Positions 15,783 through 27,441 of a DNA stretch of 57,576 bases are shown here, piece after piece; position 1 is the stretch's first letter, and the number at the start of each line of letters is the position of its first letter. Source of the stretch: Treponema sp. (GTDB lineage Bacteria; Spirochaetota; Spirochaetia; Treponematales; Breznakiellaceae); contig WQXG01000010.1 in NCBI GenBank assembly GCA_009784975.1, positions 1 through 57,576 of the forward strand, written 5' to 3'. The translations under genes and the position numbers were made by a program. The notes beneath the pieces are model-generated. The model saw only the letters and a program-made list of their open reading frames with translations. It searched no databases and was not told where the DNA came from.

Positions 15783-17486
15783 CTACGAAGCCAAAAACCC
15801 TATCTGTTTGGCGCCGTTTTTGTAAATAACTTCCTCATCGCAGAACCTTATCATCTCTTCCAGAGACGGACCGTTGCCGGACAAAACATGGTATACAGAC
15901 ACCTTTCTGGCTATATTTTCAATTTGCCCGCCGGAAAAATCGTAGCGTAAAGCCAGAGAATGGGCGTCTTCTTCACGCAAATCCGGCATCATGGAAAGCC
16001 AGATGGACTTCCGTGTGATAATTTCGGGTTTTTCGAACTCAATCTTGTATAAAAAGCGCCTTTCAAAAGCCGCGTCCATGTTGGTAGAAAGGTTTGTAGT
16101 GGCAATCATTATGCCGTTAAGGTTTTCTATTTCCTGCAGAATAATATTCTGAATGGCATTTTCGGTCTGCGCTGGACCTGAGTAGTCGTTTTCAAGCAGG
16201 CGGCGTTTGCTGAAAACCGCGTCCGCCTCGTTAAAAAGCAAAATCGGCGTTACCGGCAGTTTTTTAACGGCAGCGCGGTATTTATCAAACAGGGATTTTA
16301 TCAGCTTTTCGCTGTCTCCGAACCATTTGCTCTTTGTGTTGGAAATATCAATCTGCATAATATCGCGCCCGCACATACGCGCAATCTGATTCGCCGTTTC
16401 CGTTTTACCGGTGCCGGGCCCTCCGGAAAAAAGACAGGCAAACCCGGTTCTCATTCCCTTGCCGGAAAGACGCTGCTGGACAGCGGGGAAATTATCCGGT
16501 TTTAAAAGCGATACAAGTTCATCTATGGCACGCTGTGTTTTTACAGGATAAAAAAGCGCTTTCTCTGTAATTGAATCGGATTGCTTTAATCCTTTTACAG
16601 GCATTTCTGAAACTAAAGCGTTCATGTCCCCAAGAAAATCTTCCCTTACTTTATCGGTTAAACGGAAGGAATCTGTTTCGCAAAAACCATCACCGCAGGA
16701 GTTTTCGATTACTTCTTTTTTTAACAAAATATAGCTTCCATTTTTTAACTGGCGTTTTACATCGGCAAAATGGGAACTGTGCTCGTACAGCGCTCCAAGA
16801 TGGCGAAGAGTCATGTCAGGCTCATCAACATTGATCGTGTAATGGAAAAACCGAAGCAGAACCAAAATATCATCATCCTGCAAGTTAAGATTAAATACTT
16901 TTTGAACAAAATCAAGATGATTGTTATCGTTAAGCAGATTGAGCATTTTTGTTTTGGCATTTTTATAATTCATGCGCCTTTGAACCCGTTCTTCGCAAAA
17001 ATATTCAATCTGCGTAAAAAAAGCCTCGATAGTAAGATTTTTTTTGTTTAACAGATCATAGCAGGAACCCTTTCTAAGCGCTTCGATGGTTCTAAGAGGC
17101 AATTTAAAAATAATAACATCATTGGAACAGGAGAAAGGATCAGGATCTTCATGGATAATCTGAATCAGCTCCTTTTCTTCCAGCTCTTCCAGTTCATCCA
17201 TTAACATAATAACATCAATACATTCCAGCTTTAAATAATGCGCAAGATTATTAATTGTAATATCCTGCCCGGAAAACATATTGACCATTGCGGAAAAAAC
17301 TGCCGCTGCAGGTTTGTTGATTTTTATGTGTTCGCATAAAAATTCAAGATGAGAATCCGCAAATTCATAGAACAAATCATTTAAACCTCCTGATTGTCTG
17401 GTAATTTCGCCGATTTTGCGAATGTGGGCAAGAAACTCAACTTTTTTATTGTTCCCGCCGTCAAATAACTCATAATTCATACTCAT
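15783..17486 (-). CDS. AAA+ ATPase of unknown function
   Basis: A 567-residue protein with a C-terminal AAA+ domain of the Cdc48/SpoVK type. It has Walker A GGPGTGKT (residues 355-362), Walker B LLFNEAD (416-422, Asn in place of the usual Asp), sensor 1 IATTN (461-465), an arginine-finger-like FERRF (474-478) and the sensor-2 region DFSGGQIENIARK. The first 330 residues are mostly helical, unlike the N-domains of FtsH, Cdc48 or Clp, and have no motif I recognise. The start at 17486 (MSMNYELF) follows GGAGGG; other starts are possible. It stands alone between a lipoprotein gene and mnmG, so its substrate or partner is unknown. Confidence 0.8.
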   Translation of the reverse strand: MSMNYELFDGGNNKKVEFLAHIRKIGEITRQSGGLNDLFYEFADSHLEFLCEHIKINKPAAAVFSAMVNMFSGQDITINNLAHYLKLECIDVIMLMDELEELEEKELIQIIHEDPDPFSCSNDVIIFKLPLRTIEALRKGSCYDLLNKKNLTIEAFFTQIEYFCEERVQRRMNYKNAKTKMLNLLNDNNHLDFVQKVFNLNLQDDDILVLLRFFHYTINVDEPDMTLRHLGALYEHSSHFADVKRQLKNGSYILLKKEVIENSCGDGFCETDSFRLTDKVREDFLGDMNALVSEMPVKGLKQSDSITEKALFYPVKTQRAIDELVSLLKPDNFPAVQQRLSGKGMRTGFACLFSGGPGTGKTETANQIARMCGRDIMQIDISNTKSKWFGDSEKLIKSLFDKYRAAVKKLPVTPILLFNEADAVFSKRRLLENDYSGPAQTENAIQNIILQEIENLNGIMIATTNLSTNMDAAFERRFLYKIEFEKPEIITRKSIWLSMMPDLREEDAHSLALRYDFSGGQIENIARKVSVYHVLSGNGPSLEEMIRFCDEEVIYKNGAKQIGFLAS

Positions 17487-17739
17487 ATTTCCCTCCAAAA
17501 TAAATTACAAATAGAGACAATGATACACCGCCTGACCTGTAAATTGTCAGGTTGATCTTAAGAAAACCGATAATTTAAAATTTAATCACTTAATGATAAC
17601 GCAGTCCTGCCGCCCAGCGGCTTTTCTTTTTAAAAGAAGCTTTGATTTGTATATAAATAGCATGATCCTGATATTAATATATAACGCAAAGATTTTTAAA
17701 TGTCAAGGGTTTTGGCTGTTTTTTTTAATAAAAAAATGG

Positions 17740-17745
17740 TATAAA
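17740..17745 (+). promoter_or_regulatory. Predicted -10 box of mnmG
   Basis: TATAAA lies eight bases before the mnmG ATG and there is no Shine-Dalgarno site. The sequence ATGGTATAA is directly repeated (17737-17745 and 17746-17754 region). I could not find a convincing -35 box. Confidence 0.35.
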
Positions 17746-17753
17746 TGGTATAA

Positions 17754-19493
17754 ATGGATTACGATTGTATTGTCATAGGCGGCGGGCACGCAGGCATCGA
17801 AGCGTCTCTCGCGGCAAGCCGGCTTGGCTTCTCAACTCTTCTTATCACGCAGAACCCCAGCCAGATCGGAGCTCTCTCCTGCAACCCCGCGATCGGCGGA
17901 CTTTCCAAAGGCAACATCGTGCGCGAAGTGGACGCTCTGGGCGGAGAGATGGCAAAGCTGACAGACGCGGCGATGATCCAATACCGCGTGCTTAACCGTT
18001 CGCGCGGCCCTGCCGTGCAGGCGCCAAGAGCGCAGGCAGACAAATACGAATATCAGACTCAAGCGCGTCTTGTTCTGGAAAAACAAAATAAATTAAAAAT
18101 AATGATGGATACGGTAACAGATTTATTAACAGACAAAAATTCTGTCGCAGGTGTTATAACTCAACGCGGACATCGGATATCATCCAGAACTGTTATTCTT
18201 GCATCGGGAACATTCATGGAAGGAAAGATTTTTATCGGTGAATATGACGCGCCTCAGGGACGGCTTGGCGAAGAAGCTGCCAAAGGACTCGGCGTATCTT
18301 TAAGGCGGCTTGGCTTTACAACAGGCAGATTAAAAACCGGCACTCCCGCGCGGATCGCCGCCCATTCAATTGATTTTTCTGTAATGGAAAAACAGGACGG
18401 CGAAGAAATGTTTCCTTTCTCCTTTGATCCAAAAACATTTATAAAAAGGCAAAGCGAACCTTGCTGGGTCACTTTTACCACAGAAAAAACACACGAGATT
18501 ATCAGAAAGAACATTCACCGCTCTCCGTTATACGGCGGAAAAATTTCCGGCACCGGCGCGCGCTACTGCCCCTCTATCGAAGATAAAGTTGTGCGTTTTC
18601 CGCAGCGTGAACGGCACCATGTCTTCATTGAGCCGGAAGGTATTACGACAAACGAAATGTACATAAACGGCGCTTCCAGCTCGCTGCCCGAAGATGTGCA
18701 GCATGATTTTATTCACAGTATACCCGGCCTTGAAGCGGCGCACATTGTCCGTCCCGGTTACGCGGTTGAGTATGATTACCTTGATCCGCTGGATCTTTAC
18801 CCATCGCTTGAATCAAAGCGCTTATCCGGCTTTTTCGCGGCAGGGCAAACCAACGGCAGTTCCGGCTATGAAGAAGCCGCTGCCCAGGGGTTGATGGCAG
18901 GTATCAATGCCGCAATGAAAATGCTGAACAAACCTCCGCTTGTGCTGGGACGCAGCGAAGCGTACATCGGCGTACTTATAGATGATCTTACAACGCTGGG
19001 AACAAAGGAACCGTACCGTATGTTCACAAGCCGCGCCGAACACCGCCTGATGCTGCGTCATGACACAGCGGACACAAGGCTCACCCCCAAAGGACGCGAC
19101 GTTGGTCTTATCGATGACAGCCGCTGGGAACAATTTCTGAAAAAAACAAAAACACTGGAAGAAATAAAAGAACTTATCGCCAAACGCAAACAAGACGAAC
19201 TTTCCGGATGCTTGCATCCAAATTACCCTGCAGAATTGACAGAACGTGTTCTTCTTGACATTAAATACGAAGGATACATAGAAAAAGAAAAACGTTTCGC
19301 CGCCAAAGCCGCAAAAATGGATGTTATCAAACTCGATCCCAATCTGGATTACGCGTCTATACCCGGTCTTTCATCCGAAGCAAAAGAAAAATTGATTTCT
19401 GTTAAACCTTTAAACGTAGGCCAGGCAGCGCGGATTCCCGGCGTGCGTCAGGGAGACGTGGCGTTGCTGATTATGAGGGCGAAGAGGAAATGA
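17754..19493 (+). CDS. mnmG: tRNA uridine 5-carboxymethylaminomethyl synthase MnmG (GidA)
   Basis: A 579-residue FAD enzyme, partner of MnmE in wobble-uridine modification. The dinucleotide-binding motif [12 protein letters not shown] is at residues 7-18. Family signatures include [56 protein letters not shown] and [14 protein letters not shown]. It is about 50 residues shorter than the E. coli protein. The missing stretch is a linker ahead of [11 protein letters not shown], and the C-terminal helical domain ([12 protein letters not shown]) is complete. So this is a short form rather than a truncation. Confidence 0.95.
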   Translation: MDYDCIVIGGGHAGIEASLAASRLGFSTLLITQNPSQIGALSCNPAIGGLSKGNIVREVDALGGEMAKLTDAAMIQYRVLNRSRGPAVQAPRAQADKYEYQTQARLVLEKQNKLKIMMDTVTDLLTDKNSVAGVITQRGHRISSRTVILASGTFMEGKIFIGEYDAPQGRLGEEAAKGLGVSLRRLGFTTGRLKTGTPARIAAHSIDFSVMEKQDGEEMFPFSFDPKTFIKRQSEPCWVTFTTEKTHEIIRKNIHRSPLYGGKISGTGARYCPSIEDKVVRFPQRERHHVFIEPEGITTNEMYINGASSSLPEDVQHDFIHSIPGLEAAHIVRPGYAVEYDYLDPLDLYPSLESKRLSGFFAAGQTNGSSGYEEAAAQGLMAGINAAMKMLNKPPLVLGRSEAYIGVLIDDLTTLGTKEPYRMFTSRAEHRLMLRHDTADTRLTPKGRDVGLIDDSRWEQFLKKTKTLEEIKELIAKRKQDELSGCLHPNYPAELTERVLLDIKYEGYIEKEKRFAAKAAKMDVIKLDPNLDYASIPGLSSEAKEKLISVKPLNVGQAARIPGVRQGDVALLIMRAKRK

Positions 19494-19510
19494 GGCGGCT
19501 GGCGTTTTTT

Positions 19511-19574
19511 AAATAAATAAAAAAACCGTCTGTTGTTTTCTTTCTTTTTGGAGGAAAATATTACAACAGACGGT
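19511..19574 (-). terminator. Rho-independent terminator of the LRR lipoprotein gene
   Basis: Perfect 12-base arms ACCGTCTGTTGT (19525-19536) and ACAACAGACGGT (19563-19574), with a T-rich tail on the minus strand. It starts 13 bases past the stop codon of the gene at 19587. Confidence 0.85.
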
Positions 19575-19586
19575 AAGAGTGATTAA

Positions 19587-20600
19587 TTAAAAATTTCCTG
19601 TATAACCTAACGCTTGAAGCCGTTGACGAGTTGCAATAGGTAATTTTCCGCAACCAGAAAAAGCATTATTAGTAGGAGGATTAATAGTAGTAGACATAAT
19701 AAAATTTATTGAATTAATATTATCAGGAATATGCAAATTAAAAAGTTCACCACAATCTCTAAAAACATGTGGTTCGATCGTTTTTATATTTAAAGGAATA
19801 TTAATATCTGTTAAAGATCGACAATTTTCAAATGCTACTCGTTGAATTATTGTTACTGTTTCAGGAAGATTAACTGTACGAAGATTTCTATTTAATTGAA
19901 AAGCAGCCTGAGAAATTTCAACAAGATTAGTTTTGGAAAGATCAACAGTTTCAAAAGAACAATTAGAAAAACTACTACTCCCAATTTCTGTAAGGCTGGC
20001 AGGAAATGAAATGTTAATTAATTTTCTCTGTCCATAAAACGCACTTTGAGCAATAGTTTTAATCCCTTCTGGAATAACTACAGAAACTATAAAACTTCTA
20101 TCTCTACTCTGCGATTCATAATATGGTGCAATATAATTACCACTGCCACTGCCTTTGCCAATTTGAACAACAGGGTAACCTTCAATTTCTGCAGGGAAAA
20201 CCAGAAAAGGGTTTCTTCCTGTGTACCTTGTAATTATGATACCGTTTCCTTCGCTGTTAAGTTCATAAGAAAAGTCTCCTCCTGGACTCGCGCTGAAAAA
20301 ATTCGTGCTGGAAGTTATCAATTCATTTGGTGTTAATGTTAATGCGTATGCTTGCGCTTCTGCCGATAGGTTTTTTAAAACATTCGCAAATGATTGAGGT
20401 GGTATGTCTTTTATTATTTCATTAAATTTTTCCAATGATGATTGATGAAATGAACTTAAATCATCAAATAACGCTGACAATTCCTGTTCCATTTTTAATG
20501 AATTTTTACTGCCTGAACCTTCACTGCGGGCACAACCCGCAAGTACCATAGTTGTTATCAGCACAATTGCGATAACACCAAACCATTTAATGTTCCTCAT
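19587..20600 (-). CDS. BspA-like leucine-rich repeat lipoprotein
   Basis: A 337-residue lipoprotein with lipobox VLAGC near residue 22. From about residue 165 it carries the LRR_5 (BspA/Treponema) repeats: IPEGIKTIAQSAFYGQ, SFPASLTEIGSSSFSNC, NLPETVTIIQRVAFENC, NIPLNIKTIEPHVFRDC. Such repeats are common on surface proteins of treponemes and oral or gut bacteria and mediate binding. The N-terminal 140 residues are unassigned. A good Shine-Dalgarno site (AAGGAG) precedes the ATG. Confidence 0.85.
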   Translation of the reverse strand: MRNIKWFGVIAIVLITTMVLAGCARSEGSGSKNSLKMEQELSALFDDLSSFHQSSLEKFNEIIKDIPPQSFANVLKNLSAEAQAYALTLTPNELITSSTNFFSASPGGDFSYELNSEGNGIIITRYTGRNPFLVFPAEIEGYPVVQIGKGSGSGNYIAPYYESQSRDRSFIVSVVIPEGIKTIAQSAFYGQRKLINISFPASLTEIGSSSFSNCSFETVDLSKTNLVEISQAAFQLNRNLRTVNLPETVTIIQRVAFENCRSLTDINIPLNIKTIEPHVFRDCGELFNLHIPDNINSINFIMSTTINPPTNNAFSGCGKLPIATRQRLQALGYTGNF

Positions 20601-20734
20601 AATTTTCTCCTTGGGGGAAATCTCCCAATACGTTTAAAGTCCGTTTGACTAAAATTAATTTTCTTATCAACAACGTTGATGATTATTCACATATCAAATT
20701 TTAAAATAAAAAGCAAGAGCAAATTCGCAAAAAT

Positions 20735-20835
20735 AATCCGTGCGTAAAATGCGTGCGTTGCTGCGGCGCAGCTTGCGGCTTGCAGCATGCTGCTTACAGC
20801 AGCTGCAAAAAAATCCGTGCGTAAAATGCGTGCGT
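20735..20835. repeat. Direct repeat pair flanking a GC-rich palindromic cluster
   Basis: A 24-base unit beginning AATCCGTGCGTAAAATGC occurs perfectly at 20735-20758 and 20812-20835. Each copy contains two TGCGT words. Between the copies is a run of overlapping palindromes (GCTGCGGCGCAGC, GCAGCATGCTGC, GCTGCTTACAGCAGC). It ends five bases before the -35 box of the methyltransferase gene, so it may be an operator or a remnant of a mobile repeat. Confidence 0.75.
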
Positions 20836-20839
20836 ACTA

Positions 20840-23201
<2,362 letters not shown>

Positions 23202-23373
23202 AAAATCCTCCAGCTATATATGGCACACAGATGCGTGGTGCTTGACCGAAAAACGAAAGTTTTTGAAAATTTTACACAAAAAGATGCAAAATGCACTAAA
23301 GCACGGATGGAAGAGGATAAAACGGCAGTAGACTGGACAAAAATTGCTAAAATATGTTAAAATGATACACAGG

Positions 23374-24315
23374 ATGATGTTGCCAAAGTTAAGTATTGTT
23401 ATCCCTTGCTTCAATGAGGAAGAGAGCATACCTCTTTTTATTAATCAAATTACATTGATTGCATCTGGTATGCCTACTGTCACTTTTGAATATATATTCG
23501 TAGATGATGGATCAAGTGACGGCACATTACAGGTTTTACGCCGTTTATCCGCGGAGAATAAGCAGATAAGATATATTTCTTTTTCGCACAATTTTGGAAA
23601 AGAAGCAGCTTTGCTGGCTGGACTTGAAGCTGCCAATGGTGATTACATAGCAGTAATGGATGCAGATTTGCAAGATCCGCCTGAATTATTGCCTAAAATG
23701 TATGCTGCGTTGACTGATGAAGGTTTTGATTGTGCAGCGACACACAGAGTTACGCGTAAAGGAGAGCCTCCAATTCGTTCATTTTTTGCCGGAATATTCT
23801 ATAAATTAATAAACAAGATTTCTGACACTCAAATGGTTAATGGAGCCAGAGATTTTAGACTTATGACAAGACAAATGGTAGATGCAATTTTATCCCTGAA
23901 AGAATACAACAGATTTTCCAAAGGTTTATTTAGCTGGGTGGGATTTTCTACGAAATGGATAGAATTTGAGAATGTACCTCGTGTAGCCGGAAAAAGCAAA
24001 TGGAATTTTTGGAAGTTGTTTTTATATTCACTGGATGGTATTACTGCCTTTTCGGTAAAACCTCTTGCTGTCTCGTCTTTATTTGGATTGTTTTTATGTA
24101 TGTTAGCTTTTATTGGTATTGTATTTATAATTGTAAGGTGGCTGATAAACGGCGATCCGGTAGCCGGCTGGGCTTCTACTGTTACTATAATCTTGTTTGT
24201 CGGCGGAATCCAGTTATTTTGTACCGGCATACTGGGGCAGTATTTAGCGAAATCTTATTTAGAAGGCAAGCATAGACCGGTCTATATAGTAAAGGATAGT
24301 TCAGATAAGGGATAA
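23374..24315 (+). CDS. GtrB-like bactoprenol glycosyltransferase
   Basis: A 313-residue family-2 glycosyltransferase with two C-terminal membrane helices, like GtrB/DPM1 enzymes that load a sugar onto undecaprenyl phosphate. Seen: SIVIPCFNEEESI at the N-terminus, VDDGSSDGT, ADLQDPPELLP, ARDFRLM, RFSKGLFSWVGF, and the helices around residues 230-295. The start is uncertain; ATG 23374 follows ACACAGG, and ATGs 12 bases upstream or 3 bases downstream are also possible. It heads a three-gene cluster with a membrane glycosyltransferase-like protein and a GtrA flippase. Base composition is more AT-rich than the neighbouring genes. Confidence 0.85.
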   Translation: MMLPKLSIVIPCFNEEESIPLFINQITLIASGMPTVTFEYIFVDDGSSDGTLQVLRRLSAENKQIRYISFSHNFGKEAALLAGLEAANGDYIAVMDADLQDPPELLPKMYAALTDEGFDCAATHRVTRKGEPPIRSFFAGIFYKLINKISDTQMVNGARDFRLMTRQMVDAILSLKEYNRFSKGLFSWVGFSTKWIEFENVPRVAGKSKWNFWKLFLYSLDGITAFSVKPLAVSSLFGLFLCMLAFIGIVFIIVRWLINGDPVAGWASTVTIILFVGGIQLFCTGILGQYLAKSYLEGKHRPVYIVKDSSDKG

Positions 24316-24331
24316 GTTAGGGGTTGGCAAT

Positions 24332-25777
24332 ATGCGGATGTTTGAGAATATTAAAAAATTGCTGTATAAAAAGTTTTTTATTATTTATTCTTTATGGATA
24401 ATACTGTGTTTTTTCTTGTTTTTAATTATCAATCGAATAACACCTCTTATTGGAGAAGATTATACTTTAACAGCCTACAATTACTTTACGGGACCTGAGA
24501 ATATATTGTCGTTTTTTAAAGATGTATTTAATAGAATAATTATACAATCACAAGGTTGGAATGTACGCCTGGGGGAACAATTATCTATTCTGTTTGGAAG
24601 CATGAATCCGGTTGTTTTTGACATTTCCAATGCTATCGTATCAGTTTTATTTATCCACTTAATCTATATGTATGCGTTTCCTTCAAAAACAACGGATTAC
24701 GGCAAAGCTGCCATTTGTGGTATTTTGTCTTTTGCTTTGATCTTATTATTCCAGCCGGTTATTGGCGAAGTTTTCTTTTGGAGAACCGGCAGCACTAACT
24801 TTTTATGGGGGGTAACAATTTTACTGATTTTTACATTACCCATATATTATGTTTTTTGCGGTATAGATATTCTAAGCGGACGTAAAATAACAATAATTCT
24901 GCATACACTAACAGGCTTTTTTGCAGGTTTCACGAATGAAAATACGGTAATAAGTACAATAGCGCTGTATGCAGTGACTATTATATTTGTATGTTTCATA
25001 AAACGTGAACGTATAAAATTTTGGATGGTAACTTCTTTTGGTACATTATTCCTTGGATTTTTGTATATGCTGTTTGCTCCTTCAACAGCTCATCGGGTAA
25101 GTTTCTACAGAGAAATACTGGGTATTACATCAAATTTTAATATCGAAACAATTTTATCAAGGATACCTATTATATGGATTGGTTTAATTAAAAACTATCT
25201 GGTATATTTCCTTTTACTGTTTGTTTTGTTCATCGCTTTTCTGGTATTTCAGGCTATCGGCAAAACAACCAGGGAAAAAACAGGTTTAACAATTAACTAT
25301 AGTATGCCGTACTGCTTTATTAGAAATACAGTATTACTCCTTATATCTTCACTATCAGTAACCGCTATGGCTGCGTCTCCCTATTATGTGCCAAGAGCTT
25401 TCTTTGGGTTTAGTTTTTTTATGCTAGTAACAATTATTTATTGTTTTTATCACTTAATAAACAGAAATAAAAAATTATTTAAAATAGCAGTTATCATAAC
25501 ATCATTGATACTTATCCCAGCAGCATTTGAATACTCCCGTATTTATTCAACTCATTCTCATTATAATGATTTTGTTAAAAAAAGGGCTGAATATTTAACA
25601 AGCACTGCTGATGGCGGACAAACGAGTGCAGAATATGTCAGATATGATAATAAACACGACGCAAGGATACTAATGCATGAATGGTGGATATACGATGGAG
25701 ATAGATTTGATAATAGATTTTCTGGCTATTATGGATTAGACTGCATCTTTATTAAGATTGATAATACACAAGAGTGA
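24332..25777 (+). CDS. Polytopic membrane protein, DUF6056/Gtr-type glycosyltransferase
   Basis: A 481-residue integral membrane protein with about ten hydrophobic helices. A periplasmic loop after helix 1 contains GEDYTLTAYNYF (an acidic E-D pair typical of GT-C-fold enzymes) and WNVRLGEQLSILFG. It also has FFWRTGSTNFLWG and FTNENTV, as in DUF6056-type proteins that accompany gtrA/gtrB. In Gtr systems the third gene transfers the flipped sugar to a surface glycan. Position between gtrB- and gtrA-like genes supports that role. The acceptor and sugar are unknown. Confidence 0.65.
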   Translation: MRMFENIKKLLYKKFFIIYSLWIILCFFLFLIINRITPLIGEDYTLTAYNYFTGPENILSFFKDVFNRIIIQSQGWNVRLGEQLSILFGSMNPVVFDISNAIVSVLFIHLIYMYAFPSKTTDYGKAAICGILSFALILLFQPVIGEVFFWRTGSTNFLWGVTILLIFTLPIYYVFCGIDILSGRKITIILHTLTGFFAGFTNENTVISTIALYAVTIIFVCFIKRERIKFWMVTSFGTLFLGFLYMLFAPSTAHRVSFYREILGITSNFNIETILSRIPIIWIGLIKNYLVYFLLLFVLFIAFLVFQAIGKTTREKTGLTINYSMPYCFIRNTVLLLISSLSVTAMAASPYYVPRAFFGFSFFMLVTIIYCFYHLINRNKKLFKIAVIITSLILIPAAFEYSRIYSTHSHYNDFVKKRAEYLTSTADGGQTSAEYVRYDNKHDARILMHEWWIYDGDRFDNRFSGYYGLDCIFIKIDNTQE

Positions 25778-25791
25778 TTGTAGGATTGAAG

Positions 25792-26187
25792 ATGCCGGAA
25801 TATTTTAAAGCAATGCTGACAAAATACCGCCGTCCTATTACATTTGCTATTGTCGGGGTTATTAATACAGCAGTAGATTTTTGTATTTTCTCAATTATAT
25901 GTCTGTTTGCCACTGTACCAGTTTCTCAGGCTGCGGGCTATATTACAGGACTTACATGCAGTTTTTTTCTTAATAAATATATAACATTTAAAAATAATAC
26001 AAAGAATTTTAAACAAATATTCCTGTTTTTATTGGTTAATGGAATCACGCTGATTACAAGCGTAGCAGCGATTTATCTTTTTCATAATATTATTGGGATT
26101 CAGGAACATATAGCAAAATTATTTTTTGTGACACCAATAACTATGGTATTAAATTATTTAGGTTATAAATATATTGTTTTTAGATAG
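25792..26187 (+). CDS. GtrA-family flippase
   Basis: A 131-residue protein with four hydrophobic helices of the GtrA family, thought to flip undecaprenyl-phosphate-linked sugars across the inner membrane. Family features include RPITFAIVGVINTAVDF, the G-LTCSFFLNKYITF segment and the C-terminal LNYLGYKYIVFR. The ATG at 25792 follows AGGATTGAAG; an upstream GTG overlapping the previous stop codon is possible. Confidence 0.85.
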   Translation: MPEYFKAMLTKYRRPITFAIVGVINTAVDFCIFSIICLFATVPVSQAAGYITGLTCSFFLNKYITFKNNTKNFKQIFLFLLVNGITLITSVAAIYLFHNIIGIQEHIAKLFFVTPITMVLNYLGYKYIVFR

Positions 26188-26213
26188 CAGCAGCCAAAAT
26201 TTCCCAATTCTTT

Positions 26214-26678
26214 TTAAATTTCTTTATCATCATCACTTAAAAATACATTTAAACTATCTTTTACTATTTTCCAAAAATCACTTATCGTATTTATTAATGC
26301 TTCCATTCTTTTCCATTCCAATTGAAATCCATATGTATGTCTCACAAAATGTCTAAATTTCATATATTCTTCCATTTTTTCTTTTAAAGCAATATCTAAT
26401 ATCTGTTTTCTTTTATCATCAGACGTGAATGCTTTATCTAACAATTCCATATGCCACTTATTACTATTTGGCAATTGTTTATCGTAATATTTTATTATCA
26501 TTAATAATATATTTTCAATACCATTATAAAAAGAATGTAATACCATAGCTGCTGCAGACAATTCAATAAAATCAAGTGTTTTAATTTTACATACATCTAA
26601 TAATGGTTCACAATCACATATTAATTTATCTATTTGTGAAATTTCAAACATAACCTTTGCTTTTATATTTTTATCCAA
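26214..26678 (-). CDS. hepT: HEPN ribonuclease toxin (HepT-like)
   Basis: A 154-residue helical HEPN protein. The catalytic RX4HXY motif is present as RHFVRHTY near residue 108. In HepT toxins this motif is the RNase site, and its tyrosine is the target of AMPylation by the MntA antitoxin. The gene overlaps the upstream MntA-like gene by eight bases. AT-rich composition and position beside the glycosylation cluster suggest an acquired island. The pairing is inferred from motifs and gene order. Confidence 0.82.
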   Translation of the reverse strand: MDKNIKAKVMFEISQIDKLICDCEPLLDVCKIKTLDFIELSAAAMVLHSFYNGIENILLMIIKYYDKQLPNSNKWHMELLDKAFTSDDKRKQILDIALKEKMEEYMKFRHFVRHTYGFQLEWKRMEALINTISDFWKIVKDSLNVFLSDDDKEI

Positions 26679-26967
26679 TTTTTACTACCTCTCCCAATGA
26701 ATTAAGAAGTCCAAAAAAATCACTGTTTAAATCAAAATCAATAAGGTCAACCTTGTTTTGCAATTCTCTATCTAAAGATGCATAAACCCTAAAAAATTTT
26801 CCAGGAGTTAGTCCGGTTATACCTATATCTATATCAGAATTTTGATGAATATTGCCTGTTACCATTGAGCCGAATAAAAAAACCGACTTACAACCTTCAT
26901 TTTTGAGTAAATGCGTGGCTTTGATTATATCTTTTTGATAATTTTCTGGTATATTGCCAATATACAT
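26671..26967 (-). CDS. mntA: Minimal nucleotidyltransferase antitoxin (MntA-like)
   Basis: A 98-residue nucleotidyltransferase with the exact GSX10DXD signature (GSMVTGNIHQNSDIDIG, residues 32-48). This is the hallmark of MntA antitoxins, which inactivate HepT by adding AMP to its RX4HXY tyrosine. The third acidic residue could be in VDLIDFDL. It is encoded just ahead of the HEPN gene, as is usual for this pair. Confidence 0.85.
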   Translation of the reverse strand: MYIGNIPENYQKDIIKATHLLKNEGCKSVFLFGSMVTGNIHQNSDIDIGITGLTPGKFFRVYASLDRELQNKVDLIDFDLNSDFFGLLNSLGEVVKIG

Positions 26968-27031
26968 ATATAAATAATACCAGATATGAAGTTTTTGTCA
27001 ATACTATTTTTTAAAAAGAACTAGTAACATA

Positions 27032-27129
27032 CTTGAGGGGCACACAAGGTTGCACACGAATGCGTGTCAGGGGCAAAAAGCGCCGCGTGCGAAGCGCACG
27101 GTGCTTTTTGCCCCTGACAGGACCCCAAG
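27032..27129. repeat. Nested inverted repeat (foldback) before a small membrane gene
   Basis: A 17-base perfect arm TGTCAGGGGCAAAAAGC (27065-27081) pairs with 27103-27119. GTGCG and CGCAC continue the stem towards a GAAG-like tip. An outer pair, CTTGAGGGG and CCCCAAG (27032-27040 and 27123-27129), encloses it. There is no T-run, so it is not a standard terminator. Confidence 0.75.
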
Positions 27130-27179
27130 TAAATTTTTAGGCATACATTTCTGTACAGCTTCTGCCGATAATATAAAAA

Positions 27180-27422
27180 ATGCAAACTCTAAGCATATTT
27201 GAATTATTAAAGCAGGTAATCACATCATGGCAGGTTATAGCCATAACCGTGGCGCTGATATTATTTTTGAATATTGTATTTTATGTAGCGCGCAGATACC
27301 ACCGGCCAATGTCAATGCCCAAGATTAGCTTTAAAGGGAAAAAGGGAAAAAAGGCGGAAAAAGCGGCGCCGCAGGAAGAGATTGTTACACACGACGACGA
27401 TTTGGGTTTGGAAGAAGCGTAA
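27180..27422 (+). CDS. Small single-pass membrane protein
   Basis: An 80-residue protein with one transmembrane helix (about residues 15-36, WQVIAITVALILFLNIVFYV), then a basic stretch (KGKKGKKAEKAA) and an acidic tail ending DDDLGLEEA. I do not recognise it. A GATAAT box (27167-27172) lies seven bases before the ATG and no Shine-Dalgarno site is present. It is a lone rightward gene, converging on the sugar transporter operon. Confidence 0.65.
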   Translation: MQTLSIFELLKQVITSWQVIAITVALILFLNIVFYVARRYHRPMSMPKISFKGKKGKKAEKAAPQEEIVTHDDDLGLEEA

Positions 27423-27441
27423 GCCGAAGATCCGGTCCTGC

